Below are positions 20,780 to 33,235 of a stretch of 64,000 nt of DNA, piece after piece. How positions within the stretch are numbered: the stretch's first letter is position 1; the number at the start of each line of letters is the position of its first letter. Under the pieces are notes generated by a model, which was not told the DNA's origin, did no database searches, and saw only the letters and a program-made list of their open reading frames with translations. A program made the position numbers and the translations under genes. Source of the DNA: Epiperipatus broadwayi (Eukaryota > Onychophora > Udeonychophora > Euonychophora > Peripatidae). The stretch spans positions 5,394,001 to 5,458,000 of the forward strand of contig JAQFVV010012395.1 in the NCBI GenBank assembly GCA_028023455.1, given 5' to 3'.

Positions 20780-23225
20780 GAATGGAAAGTGAAAATAAAG
20801 TGGCTAACAGGTTTCTCTGGGAATAGTTGCTGAGAGATTTCTGACTCTGCATAAGGAGAAATCACAGTGCACCACATTAACATCACAAAAGTAATAGAAA
20901 AGTAAGAATTAGAAGAAGTGTAAAAGAAATGAAAAAACATGCAGAAAATATAAATGTGCTATTAAAAACACAAAAGTGAAAAAGATGTTAATATTAAATG
21001 AGAAAACTATTTTTTAAAAAAAGAAGTTGGCTAAAATAGATAATTATATAGAGAGAATGAAATTAAACAGTAAATTATTGGAGGATATTAATAAAAGTAG
21101 AAGAAATGGGAGTAAAAAATTTTGGAAATATATTAAAAGAAGAAATATAGGGCAGGGAGAAATAGTATTACTAAACGATGAAGAAAAAGTGTGTAGCTCT
21201 AGTGAAAAATTAGAAATAATCTTAAATAAGTATGTAATGGATATAGAAAAGATTTTAGATGTGAAGGATAGAATGATAACAAACATAAAAGCACAGAGTA
21301 ATAGGAATATTAGTTTTACAGAAAATGAATTGAATGAGGTAGAGAAGAAGTTTAAAAGTGGAAAGGCAAGAGGTTTAGATGGATAAGCAGTGAAGATAGT
21401 TATGAATTTGAGAAATAGGGAAAAATTCTATTATCATGTTTTAATAAGATGGCACAGAAGAACAGAATTTCCAGATAGCTGGAATAATACAAGAGTGGGG
21501 CTATTATTTAAATAAAAGGGTAAAGACCATGGAAATATAAAGAATTATAGACAGGTAGTGGTAACATCAGTATTATATAAAGTTTTTACATATATAGTGA
21601 CTGGAAAGGTGGCAAAATGGATGGAAGAAAATAATATAGTGGGAGAAATGCAAGGAGGTTTTTGATTGGATAGATGTATAGGAGATAGTTATTTGTAGTT
21701 AGACAACTTATAAATATGAGTAGGAATACAGATAAACAGTTATATATGATCTTTATAGATATAGAGAAGGTATATGATAGAGCAAATACAAATAGATTAT
21801 GGGTAAGTTTAGTAAATTTGAGAATGAATATAGAACTTTAGTAGATCTTATTAAGAGATTGTATGAAAATAATTACTATATATATATCAATTAGGAAATA
21901 TAGAATCAGAGTTAAAAGTGTGTGAGACTAAGGTAAGAATGCCCTATGTCATATTTTGTTTTTGTTATATTTGAGAAAAATGGAGAGAGTAATAGAAAGA
22001 CTAAAAAGAGGGGTAGAGATACCATTAATAGATAACAATGGTGTATATATTTTATCAGGTCTTTTATTTGCTGATGATATCTTCTTGTATTGTGAACAGA
22101 AAGTAGCAAGATATGGAAATTATGCTGAAGAAGTGTTTAAGAGTGGGTAAAGTGATGGGGGATTAAATTTATTGAAGAAAAATCAAAAATAATGATGATA
22201 AATACTGGGGAAAGAGAAGAGGAAGAATTTTTATTGGGGGATATAAAGTTAAATGTAGTAAATAACTATAACTATTTGAAAATTATCTTGAGTAATCAGA
22301 AAAATTGCTTGGATGAATAGGAGAAAAAACTGATAAATGAAGCAAAGAAAAGAAAGGGGCTGATAAAAAAATTATCAGTGTTTTCATATAATAAATATGA
22401 TGTAGCTAGAATTATATGGGTGTTGCAATAGCAGGGTTAACTTATGGTAATGATGAATTTTGTTATAGTAAAAGGGTGTTAGATTACTTAGAAATAGTAC
22501 AAGGAGATATATGAAGACATGCATTAGATGCAGTTGTGTGGACAGCAAAAGAGGCAATTCAAAGAGAAATGGAATGATCAAGTTTTTATATGAGAGTTGC
22601 AAAAAGGAAAATGAAATTGTTCAGTAGATTGCAATTTATGGATAATAAGAGAATAGCCAAAATAGTCTGTAATTGGGTTATGAGTAAAGGAAAGGCAACA
22701 AGGTAGGTTAGAAAGGTAGTATCGGATGCAGAAAGTTTGGATAAAAAATTTATGTTGGTATACTTGTACAAATAGTGGGATGATTGTATTAGGATAATTG
22801 TTGAGTGTTATAATGGCAAACAAAGGCATAGAAAAATAGATGCATTAATAAAAAATAGGGAGTTGGAAAGATGGAGACCTAGTACGGAGAGTAAAAAGAA
22901 TTTAGATATATATAGAAGTAAACAGAATGCTGTGTGTTAATTTGCTATAATAGCAAGGAAACTAGTTTACTGTTTTAAGGTTCAAACAGAATCATTAGCA
23001 ACATTGGAACATACACATAAATGAAGAAATGTGGGTGATTAAAGTCTACAAGTTATATAAGGAAGGCATCTGTTAATTGAATGTAAATGCTTACAAGCAG
23101 AAAGGGTACAAATAATGAAGTTGTGGAAGATAAATATAAACAATGTGTTTATATAGAAAATTGGTTCTTTGTTTTGTGCTTGGTTTGGAAAAAAGATAAA
23201 AAGGATCTAGATATAAAGACTATAT
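20780..23225 (+). pseudogene. Decayed non-LTR retrotransposon polyprotein
   Basis: In order: a basic linker (RRSVKEMKKHAENI near 20900); an open frame of 119 residues (21027-21386) ending in KKFKSGKARGLDG, the usual N-terminal reverse-transcriptase block; NYRQVVVTSVLYKV near 21545; GEMQGGF near 21645; FIDIEKVYDRA near 21755 (palm motif A); FADDIFLYCE near 22070 (catalytic FADD, motif C); an R-x-ALDAVVWTAKEAIQREME block near 22510; and HLLIEC near 23070. Many stops and several frameshifts break it, so it cannot make an enzyme. The clade was not determined; it is distinct from the LINE at 35640-40916. Confidence 0.75.
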
Positions 23226-24102
23226 TAATTTGAAATATTATTATAAATAAATATTTTAAAACTTTGCATTTTTCAATATATTTCTGAACATTAACTTACG
23301 TTGTGTTATTGATTCCTTGATGTTAGTTTTATTTTGCCAAAAGGCAAGTGTGTGTGCACATATTGTACTACTATTATTATTGATATTATTATATAAGATG
23401 TTATGAAGTTGCTATCAATTTCTTGAAATCATATGAATAATATTTCTCTATTCCTTGTTTGAATCTTCAGATTTTCAAAAACAAATTTATTTATGTGATG
23501 AAATGAATTGATCTTATTGATGGCATCCACTTTCTCCTTATCAGATAAATATAAAATCCCTACCCCTGGTATTTAAATATCCACCTGTGAACCAGTTTCT
23601 GGTTTTTGCCTTTATCAATAAGGGCCAGGCTAGCAGTAAGCGGATTTTCATATGCAAATGATATTTATTAATTACCTCTGGTTACACTAGATGGCAGTAA
23701 AGTAAAGAGCTGTTTCTGTTTGGTGATTTGTTGCTATTTTGAAATTCTAGACTTAGTTTGATTAAACAAATACTTAAACACATTCATTTCATTAGCAATC
23801 CATAATATTATCAAATAGTTTCATACACAGTGCGATTTAAAAGAATGCTTCTTCCATCTCCAACTTTCATACCCACATCATAGGAAGTACTATGGCTAAG
23901 CAATTTAAATCATCATAATGAGTAATAACTCTATTTATCTACTGATCTCTTTTTATGAATTTCATTTCTGTTATGCTCAGTGTCAATTATAATGAATCTC
24001 TTAATTGCTGAATTATTTGTAGCTAATAAATAATCCAAAGAGGTATAACCTGCTATTTTTTTTTTTTTTGCCTTTACCATCAATATTAATGTTAATCTGT
24101 CC
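23226..24102. other. Intergenic DNA with a MITE relic
   Basis: Segment about 23580-23715 contains CAGTTTCTGGTTTTTGCC and ACACTAGATGGCAGTAAAG, blocks of the CTAGATGG MITE family. A poly-T tract lies near 24056-24069. The open frame at 23931-24161 (minus) overlaps the MITE end and is not credible. Confidence 0.4.
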
Positions 24103-24572
24103 TTAAAACAGGCAAAACTCTCCATACAGTAGTGCCACTCAATGCAAGCCAGAGTAATCAATGGATGCCAGAAGGCTTGTGCATAAAATCTCTATCTAGT
24201 GCATACTCATCCAATATCCCCAGACTAGTTTCTAGCTTGAGGTTTTCATCAGTGAGGAGCCTTGTATATGAGAGCACTGTACCTAGATCTTAAGATGTAA
24301 TGGACCCTCTAGCAGCCACTGTTTATCTCTACTTAACTACAAAACTATGATTTTAAAATTCATATAGGTCTGAACTTAGTTCATCACCCATACATTTTGG
24401 TGTTTTTGGTTCTTTAATAACCCTGACGAAAGCCACAAGCTAAAAACTAGTCTAGGGATATTGGACGAGTAGGTTCTAAATGGGGATTTTATGCACAAGC
24501 CTTTTGGCATCCATTGATTACTCTGATTTGCACTGAATGGCACTACTGCATGGAGAGTTTTGCCTGTTTTAA
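24103..24572. mobile_element. 470-bp MITE with about 145-bp inverted repeats
   Basis: The ends are TTAAAACAGGCAAAACTC and its complement GAGTTTTGCCTGTTTTAA. The inverted match extends about 145 bp inward (left to about 24250, right from about 24430), through AGTAATCAATGGATGCCAGA and CTAGTCTAGGGATATTGG-type sequence. It has no coding capacity. Related blocks occur at 14138-14516, 16930-17340, 23580-23715, 25560-25770 and 31200-31450. The frame at 24376-24588 is an artefact. Confidence 0.8.
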
Positions 24573-25559
24573 CAATAGTCATGAGCAAGCATAAGAAATG
24601 GTGATTGGGTGATATTTAGTGGTTTAATATGTCCCTATCATCATAATATTTAGTTATATTCTTACAATTTCACTCTGTTCTTTAACTTTTCTAATAAGTC
24701 TTTTAGGCATTTTTAATATTTTTTCTAGAAATGAAATGTTTCTGTGTAATCAGTGAACATAGGGTTGATATAGTTCTATAATACATCCCCTTCCCCACCT
24801 AGTTCATGACTTTTGTTTTTGTTAGTGAAGACTAGGATTCAAATTTAGGACTAATGCACTTATGCATCTAGCTACCATCTTTCACTCCTTTACACTATTC
24901 AAGTAAGTTAATTATTCCGAAATTAAAAAAAAAAAACTATTAAAATCTTGAACTTAAGTTAAATAAGTTGCTTAATTATATAAATTTGATACTATATTAT
25001 TTATATATATATGTTAAAAACCAGTTTTATGTCAAATGTAGGCCTCATTTTTGGTTTACATAAGAATGTTAATAGTAAGAATAATATCACATGACTTCTT
25101 TATACTCTAGTATATTTAAAAGTGCTAATCTTTTCCCCATCATTTGAAATTTCTCCACAAAGCCTTAGCAATCACGCAAAGTTTCTTAATTTATATTTTC
25201 ATCTCAGTGTAGGTTTTTCCAGTGACATTTTTTTTCTTTTCTAGTCATCCAATTAAAATAGCTCTAATTCGTGGGTTATCATCTCTTCAATGCATCCTAC
25301 TTGTTTCAATTCAAGTTCTTTAATTTTTTTCAATTGCAATATCAAGATCAGTAGGGGTTTGAAACCATTCTTTAGTTATTTATATCATAATACTTCTTAT
25401 ATTCCAATCATAATACTTGTAATATTTTATTAATCCACATTTCTCAATGAGAAGACAGATTTATTAAAAGTTTAAGTATAAGAACATGCTTTTTTACAGT
25501 AAAGAAAACTTTACATAATGTGTAGCTTAAAGCCAATAAGACATAATTTAATTTCACGT
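24573..25559. other. AT-rich non-coding stretch
   Basis: Nothing convincing. A tRNA B-box-like sequence in reverse (GGATTCAAATTTAGG near 24837) with CTAGCTACCATC downstream may be a SINE relic. Confidence 0.4.
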
Positions 25560-25770
25560 GACCTCAGCTTATATAATGCTACTCAGTAGCAAATTATTTT
25601 TATTTCACCTAGTGTAAGATTTAGTAATCAATAAATGCCAAATGGTAGCCTTTATTAAATTGCTATCTAGTGTTATCCTATCTAATGTAAGGGTATCTTA
25701 CAATCCTATTGAAACCAGCCTTTATTTATTCATACTACCAGATCAAACCCAGTTAAAACATAAGCTTAAC
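25560..25770. mobile_element. Partial copy of the CTAGATGG-family MITE
   Basis: TTTAGTAATCAATAAATGCC followed by CTATCTAGTGTTATCC parallels AGAGTAATCAATGGATGCC and CTATCTAGTGCATACTC in the left arm of 24103-24572. One arm is recognisable; the other is lost or too diverged. Confidence 0.45.
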
Positions 25771-25809
25771 TAACAGAAGTTGAATATCATTTTTTTTGCA
25801 TACATATAT

Positions 25810-26422
25810 TGTAACGATATATAAATATGTCATTACATTAATTTAAAATAAAAACTTAAAAGTGCGCAAATAAAAGTAAAAAACTAAACGCTAAAATTAA
25901 AATGTTTGTTAAACGTATATATTCGCACAGATACTAAACTTTAAAAATATTTTTTTTTAATAAATAAAAAAAGGTATTTGAATGTATTTTTTTTATAAAA
26001 AAAGATTTAAATATAAAAATAGTTTAAAAAAGAAATAACGTAAGTAAAAATAAAAACAGGTATTAATTAATTCCTGTAATCTGTAAATGGAAATGATTGT
26101 TTATTAATTATCCAAAAGCTGTCTAATTAAAAAGTCAGAGAGTAAATTAGATAAGAGAATAAAGAGATTTTAGCTTGACCAATGGAAGCACCAAGCCTCA
26201 GCCCGGACCCGAATGAAAATTTGGATTAGTGAGCCCGAACGAAAATTTGGATTAGTGACGTCTTTGTTCATTCAATCTGGAGATTTACTATAAAAAGAGA
26301 AATATTGAGTTCCAGACAGTTTTTTCGGACTTGATTTGATGAGAACGGTAAGATGCACTTGCCGTTCTCTCTCATTTTGTTTTTGTTTTTAAAAAAATAT
26401 AAAATGAAAAGACTGTGATACA
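25810..26422 (+). promoter_or_regulatory. Candidate LTR or promoter with TATA box
   Basis: The segment opens TGTAACGATATAT and may close at GTGATACA (26422), i.e. TG...CA. A TATA box TATAAAAAGA lies at 26289-26298, about 20-25 bp before TTCCAGACAG, a plausible start region. Four bases after the proposed end comes TGGAACCAGCTAATG (26427), a possible primer-binding site. Alternatively this is a promoter and first exon: an ATG at 26427 region leads an open frame (MEPANATSRTLSSNGD) to ACT/GTAAGC, a good splice donor at about 26514. The two readings cannot be separated from sequence alone. The element's second LTR was not found. Confidence 0.35.
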
Positions 26423-29400
26423 AGAATGGAACCAGCTAATGCTACCTCCAGAACATTATCTTCCAATGGAGACATCGCGGGAATTAAAAACAGGAATCTG
26501 GACTCTTCTACTGTAAGCTATATTGACATGAACTCTAAATTTAAAAATCACTAAGAATTTTCTCTTATTGTATAAATTATTTGTTGTTTAAATTTTAAAT
26601 GATGAAATTTAGGTTGGGTATAGACGTTGCATAGATTCGTTAGCGGTTGATTATGTTGTGGTTTCCACAGTCGATTAGAATATAGATGTCAATGATGTTA
26701 ATGCGGGAATCTTACGATGAATGCCATGGGGCCTTGTGTATTCCCTTTTTGCAATTGACGTTATCGATGATTTTGTATTCTGATCGATTGTGTTTAATTT
26801 GGATGTTTTTGACCGTGGAATCTGTGCAGCTGATTTATACTCAACATTTTAAAAACAAATTGTATAAAAATAATCTGTGCGAACGTATTTAAATGTTAAA
26901 TTTAAGTCGGGCATGAATGGCTATATAGTTTTGTAAAGTTATATTAAGGGAGGGTAATCTTAGGTTATTCATTTCGTAGTTGAATTGGTTCAATGGATTG
27001 GATATATTTGTGTAATAGTAGATGTAGTATGAGATCCGCTATGGGCAGGATTATAGATCTATGCCACACACCCTCTGTTTGCCTATGGATGGATTTGTAA
27101 GACGGCAAAGGACCGCAGTCCATTCCTATGGAGTTTTATGTTTATTGTTCTACTCGCCAACAGATGTCACATTCCTGTTGGTGGAGAGACAATGTCTTCT
27201 CTAATCTACTTACTGATCAGATGTACATTCCTGACAGTATAGTATTTTGTGTTGTCGTATCATGCTACATTGAATACATGAATGTATCAGATGGATTGGC
27301 GCCAGTTGATTGCGAAATTTGTTGCCTAAGGTTAAATCAGGGAAGAATATTTTCTTTTCAAATGCAGATCTATGTAGTCTATTCATACTTGACTATCTAA
27401 ATAAAATATTAAACTCATTGAAACTTAGTTAAATGTAAAATTAAAAGTTAATATAAAAATCTAAAATGTTAAACTTATTCCTCAAAATTTAAATGTTATT
27501 TTATAGATCGGAAGATAAATATTTTATGTGTTAATCTCTGGCAGTGGCTTTTATTCTTTTATATTTAAGATATAAAATTTATATTTTATTATCTCTGCTA
27601 CTCCACTGAGCTAGTGACTTGGGTTAATGATCGGAATATTTAAATAAAGTGGAATCTTAACAGCGCGTATCTGCCTACTCTATAAATTTTTCTAGGTTTA
27701 AATGCCTAGATGGCACCTTGTAGAGCAGATATTGTAGTTTGCGGTTAGATTCGATCTTCACTTTCATTTCGATCGTTATAATATATATACGTGATTAATA
27801 TTTGCTTTATGAAGCACTAAATTAAATGTCGAAATGAACTAATTTCCCTTGTTTAATGAAATGTAAAAAAAACAGTTAAAGGAATCCTTCATATATACAT
27901 ATTGTAATGGTCCGCATTCCCTTAAGGAAGGTTGGTGAACGCATCTAATTATAGTCGGACTTAGGGTTTTCATATAGGAGCCATGAATGATGTGAAAAAA
28001 ATTAGATCTATAATTGCATCTATTTCAAATAAGATCATTTACTATCTAAATATTAACTATAGATACAATTTAGACCAGTTCATCCAATCTTTACCTCTCT
28101 TGATTACTCCATTATGCTCAGTATTTAAACTCAGGATGAATTTTGCAATTAACTCTCCTCAGGGTTCCATTAATATTCTGTAGTAATAATATTATTTAAT
28201 ACAGTTTCAATCAGTAGATTCTCAAAATTACTTTCAACCAAGTTATTATGATGTCAAATTAGGATGATATATATATATATGTATAGGCATGAGTATTTCA
28301 TCTTATTTTATTATGAAAATAAAATAAATAATTTAAATAAATCAGAGACTTTCTTAAAATAAAATAAAAGTTTAATAATATTTATTAACTGATAACAATT
28401 TAAATTTATCTTTATATATATCAACATTTATAATTATGAGTGCTTTTCATACATCTCTACTATATTAATATAAAAATTTAAAATGATACCTTTCCATATC
28501 CCCATAGTAGATATGTATATAAGCTATAAAACAATAAATGAAATTTTATAATTTCAAAAATTATAATAATACTATCTAAATTTAATTTAAACAATATAGG
28601 TATAACTGAAGATTTTTATAATAACAAATCCATTTGAGGGAATTCCATTTTTATAAGACCCCCCCCTCTCCTTCTATGTGTGGTCCCTATTATTGAAAGA
28701 ATAGACCATTCATCCAAGGATATTAATCATTTATACAAAGAATAAATAAACAAATATTGCTAAATTAATTAAGTTAGTAATAAACAAAAATTCAGTCTTG
28801 TCATAAGTGAATGAATTTAATATGAAGTACAATGAAATCTTACCTTCATATTAAGTCTACTTATCTACCCTGGTCAAGTTGATTTACAAGGAAGACCTAA
28901 ATTTTATTAAATAAAAAAAAATATTTAACCCAATGATCTTTTCAATTTCTTTTCATCTAAGGATTTTCCAAACTGGATTATCCAATGTAAGTAGATTTTG
29001 GAAGCAAAGGAAATAAAATTAGATATTTATGAATGATGATACGCAAAGATGATATGATGTATTAAAAGTTTATGGTATTGTCCTATTCACTTCCATAATT
29101 TGCGAACTAATATTCATTAAGAATAAAGTTTTTTATTTCCTGATCGTCAATCATTGGTGAGGCAATCAGTATATTCCATTGTTTCTAAATGTTCCTCTTG
29201 CATGATGTTGACATCTTCCATAAATTATTTTGATATAAACTGAAATTGCATTTTAAATTATATTGATAATATATATATATATACTTTAGGCATTTCAGTA
29301 GGAATAAGTAATTGCACTATTTTAAGTGACAATAAAAGCATTGGATCCTATGGAAAATTGTCTTTATTCATGATGCATGTTCTAAAAAATGAAATCTTAA

Positions 29401-30383
29401 AATAATTTATTTGAATATATAAATGTTTTTGATAATATTTATCTTCTTTAAAATTCAAGTTAAGAACAATCTCGTTAAGAATTTCTCTAATTACTCTATT
29501 AAAGATAATCTCATTTTTGAAATGATTATTATTAATATTAAGGAGTAATTTATTTACTCTTTTCTTGAGTGATATTAGAGATCTCTCTTCATGAAGATTT
29601 TATAAACAAGGAAAATTTGCTCAAACTACTGATCCATTTTTTTAATATGTTTGTAATTCGAACTCAGCAAAATAACTAAGTGTGATGACTAGTACATTTG
29701 TAAAAGATAGAATTAATTTGGAAATTATTTGCTTTAGCTTTCATAGTAGAATCGACTTCCAATAATTATCATATGTTGAGTTTATTGCATTTCACGATTT
29801 TGTAATCTATTATTGTTGAAAGTATTAATAATTGCATAAATGAATTCTAATTTTATTTCCTTCATGTTTAGTTTGCTAAGATACGATTTGACCTAAGATT
29901 ATCTTTAAGTTTTACATCCTGATTAGTGATGCTAGTCAACTTAAATAATTATTTTATATATATGAATTATTGAAAAATAATCATTTTAATATTTGATTTT
30001 ATTAAAACTACTATTTATTTGTCTTGACTTTTATTAATAAAATTTTATAATTTGACATTCCAAGTTACATATATGTGTACTATTTATAAACTTACAATTA
30101 TATTTTTAAGTTTATTTTTTCTTATTGCATATAATTAAGTATACTTAACAAGATTGTAAGTTACCCTTACAATTCTCCTCCTGTATAGGGTTTAAATTTT
30201 CTAATATGATAAGAAAATTTTAACACTTTAAGATGTATGTTCTAATGTTATATATATATATCAATTTAAGTTTATAAAGGAGTCATATTAGTTTGGGTGC
30301 TCTCATTGAAATGATTATCCCTAGGTTTTTATTCAGTGTTCTCTCCTTTTTTTTCCTTCTATTATCTGCATGTGATAATTATT
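26423..30383. other. Intergenic; no supported gene
   Basis: The first 1.3 kb has slightly higher GC than average and open frames at 26686-26892 and 27128-27400 (plus) without recognisable domains. Another LTR-like start, TGTAATGGTCCGCATTCC, stands at 27903 after (TA)n, but no matching end was seen. The rest (28200-30380) is A/T-rich with T and A runs and no signal. Confidence 0.4.
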
Positions 30384-30640
30384 TCAACTTTCTGTTTGAC
30401 CAAAATATGATTTAAGAATGTGGGCATTATATGTATCTTTTATTTCACCATCTATATTTAACCAGAATGCATTTGGACCTGTTTGTTTTATTATAGTAAA
30501 TGGTTCTTTATATGGATTATAGAATTTATGGCATTTATTTTGGTATTGTTTATTAAGGTTATGTAATTTAATAGGTGTCAATCCAGTAGATTCATTTACA
30601 CTCCAGTTAATATAATTTATTATATATATTTATTATTTTA
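30384..30640 (-). pseudogene. Gypsy-type integrase C-terminal fragment
   Basis: The minus-strand frame reads STGLTPIKLHNLNKQYQNK and then a GPF-like block NPYKEPFTIIKQTGPNAFWL and NAHILKSYFG. The pattern of a phi-x-GP-F-x-phi stretch followed by H-x-x-x-LK-x-Y is the usual C-terminal domain of Gypsy-type integrases. Upstream on the same strand the reading frame is broken and only faint traces remain. No LTR was located beside it. Confidence 0.6.
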
Positions 30641-32930
30641 CCATATAAGTAGTTATCACACAATTTGTCTTTATTAATATATTGAATGTTGTCAGGTCTA
30701 ATTTACTTAAGGCCATATTTATTATTTATAGAATGGTATACCAATAGATAGTATGGTGGAAATTCTGCTTATTTGCAGCTAAGTTTTATTTTAGCTAGCC
30801 TATGCATACTTTATGTATAGACTTATTTAGGGGTGCCAATCATGCTCTTTAATTTGAGACTTATTGGATTTTGCCTGGTATCCATTAAACGTATCAGTTG
30901 CAATTTCTTTTCAGTTTACTATGGAGCCATCTACTATAAGCTGAAAACTGATACAGCACTATACTATCTGCGTTCATTGATTATTCAAATTTATAGTAGA
31001 TAACGTTAAAATAGGGCAAACAGAACTGCTCTTGCAAGAACATGAGTAAGTTTATGAATACATTAAGTTTCCTAGACAAAAAGTAAAGGTAGACTACAGT
31101 TGGCATAAGAGATCTGTAGTACATATATCTAAATTGACTTGTGTCTGATCTTTACAATTATGCAAGCAAAGTTAACCAGGAATTCCAAACCTTAGGATTC
31201 TTTCAGGCTCTAAGCTTATTCAAGATACGAAGGGTGACATCTAGATGCATGTGTTCATGAATTCTAGATTTGAATTCTAGTTCTCATTAATAAAGATAAA
31301 AGCCAGAAACAGGGTCTAGGCATGGACATATTTTTAACACTCTGTCATCTGTTATCTACTGATTAAGCCAATAAACGTCACATGACCACCATCTCTTAAG
31401 CTTGTGTATAACTGTTGTTAAAACAGGCAAAGCTCACTCTACTGATTACTCATGCTTGTAGTAGCTTTGTAGTAGACTGAAGAGAACAACTGCTTTTGAA
31501 AATAAAGACTTTCTTAGGAGATAAGAATTTATTTTTATAATAATGTTTGAATAAGTGAGAAAGCTATCACTATCCTAAAAATATTTCTCTTGTCTTCTTT
31601 TGTGGGTTTTCACTTATAAGGAATAAAAAATAATTCGCTAAGTTTTTTTTTTTTTTTATAAAATCAAATCAATTTTTTTATATTATTTATCATTTATGAA
31701 TGATTTTTAAATATTTAGCATGATATTAAATAATACACTGTTAAAAATATAAATGTACTTATATAGTTATGGTATATTATTTAAAAATATATAGCATTAA
31801 AATTAAGCTTTTAAAACATTTTATGCCTTCTTTGATCATTCTTACATTAAAAAAAAATGACATCATGTTTTTAAAACAATTTGCAGATTGTTTGTGTGTG
31901 TGTGTGTGTGTTGCACATTAATTTTTTTTTTTTCAGGAAAATCTATAAGTTCACACAGTCCTGAAAAATTATATGCCACAAAGACATGATCAATGAGGTC
32001 TCCTCTCTAGTCACTATAAGATCTGATCAACGAAAACTTCTCTACAGACACTTTATCATAAATACAGATACTAACAATTTGAAAGTTTTTATCATCCAGT
32101 CAGATTTATGAAGGACTTTTGACCTGTTATATCTGCCAGATTGCTGTGACGATTCATAGAGCAGCGAATTCTGAAGCTCTAAGTCCAGGATTCATCAACT
32201 TAGAGAAATTTGTTGCCTTGTTTCATTTGGAAGCTAATGGGGTAATAAACTATCCAATTATATACATTATAGAACTTTATTATTTTAATACAAATTAAAA
32301 TTTAACCGAAGTAATACTTTAATTTAAACATTGAATATACATGACATTTTTTAAAATATATATATATACTCACCTTTGAAATAAAATTAAAGATTTAGTT
32401 CAGCGAATTTCTGTGAATGAAGAAGGTTACAACAGAATATGTTTTATTTTTTAAAAGAATTTACGTGATTGGAAGCTTCACGCTTGAGTAATTATGGAAT
32501 TTGTGATTAGTACTTACAGTTTTGTGGTTACCCAAACTTGCAAAAAATATGTCAATAAATATATTTTTAATTAAATGACATGATTTTTTTAAAAAAAAAA
32601 AAATGCTATTAATCGTATTTTCTCAATCTGATAATGATAACTACAGCTAGATTTTAATTTACTACAATATTGAATGTATATATTAATTTTAAAATTTGTT
32701 AAACAATAAATCGTTTCACTATTGTCATTTTCTAATCATTAAAATACCGTGGGTTTTTTTTTTTTTTTGTTCGAAAACAAAAATAGCTTTCATAATTTAA
32801 AAATGAAACTAAGAAGGTTGCTCTTTTTTCAATTTACCTAAGGCAAATAAAACAACATTGCTAGTAATATGATTTTTTATTTTATTTTACAAAACATTTT
32901 ATTTAATATGGCATGTATATGTTAATGTCA
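30641..32930. other. Intergenic with MITE relics and an exon-like block
   Basis: About 31200-31450 carries AAAAGCCAGAAACAGGGTC and TTAAAACAGGCAAAGCTC, blocks of the MITE family at 24103. A hairpin around 30888-30953 pairs CAGTTG-AATTTCTTTTCAG-like ends with CTGAAAACTGATAC. A (GT)n tract is at 31893-31910. From 31937 a segment follows a strong pyrimidine tract plus CAG and has lower A/T content to about 32240, but all frames contain stops. Confidence 0.4.
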
Positions 32931-33018
32931 AGGGTTGGTGTTTGAGTGGCCAGCATAGCCGCCTTACAAGCAGTTATTGCGGGTTCGCTTCCCAGCTGAT
33001 GCTTTGACATATGGAAAA
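32931..33018 (+). mobile_element. Short tRNA-derived SINE
   Basis: A-box-like TGAGTGGCCAGC (32943-32954) and B-box-like GCGGGTTCGCTTCCCA (from 32979), then GATGCTTTGACATATGG and a run of A. The 3' end matches those at 3182-3286 and 62475-62584, so this is the same family. Clear target duplications were not resolved. Confidence 0.7.
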
Positions 33019-33160
33019 AAAAACCCTATGTAATTAATACATTAAAAAGCTATAACTTATAAGATTGTACTATGAGTTGTGGCATTTAACTGGTCTTTAC
33101 TATCTCAATATGATAATAATATGGTGTATATGAAAACTAATTTCAGATTTGTAAACTAAA

Positions 33161-33235
33161 TATAGGGGATTTGAACTCAGACTTTCAAGTACCTGTCAAC
33201 TATCCACACTATCTCAAACCACTGATACATATGAC
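33161..33235 (-). mobile_element. tRNA-like SINE head relic
   Basis: On the minus strand it reads TGAGATAGTGTGG, then GTCTGAGTTCAAATCCC, an A-box-like and a B-box-like block. A second copy in the same orientation is at 63628-63700, with matching CATATGACCAC / CACATGACCAC on the outer side. This is a different SINE group from the one at 3182-3286. Confidence 0.5.

Noticed and set aside
26686-27400. Two open frames (68 and 90 codons) as host exons
   Set aside because: No recognisable domain, no supporting splice sites in frame, and length within chance for this locally higher GC.
27903-28200. LTR beginning TGTAATGGTCCGC
   Set aside because: Only the start looks LTR-like; no end, primer site or partner copy was found.
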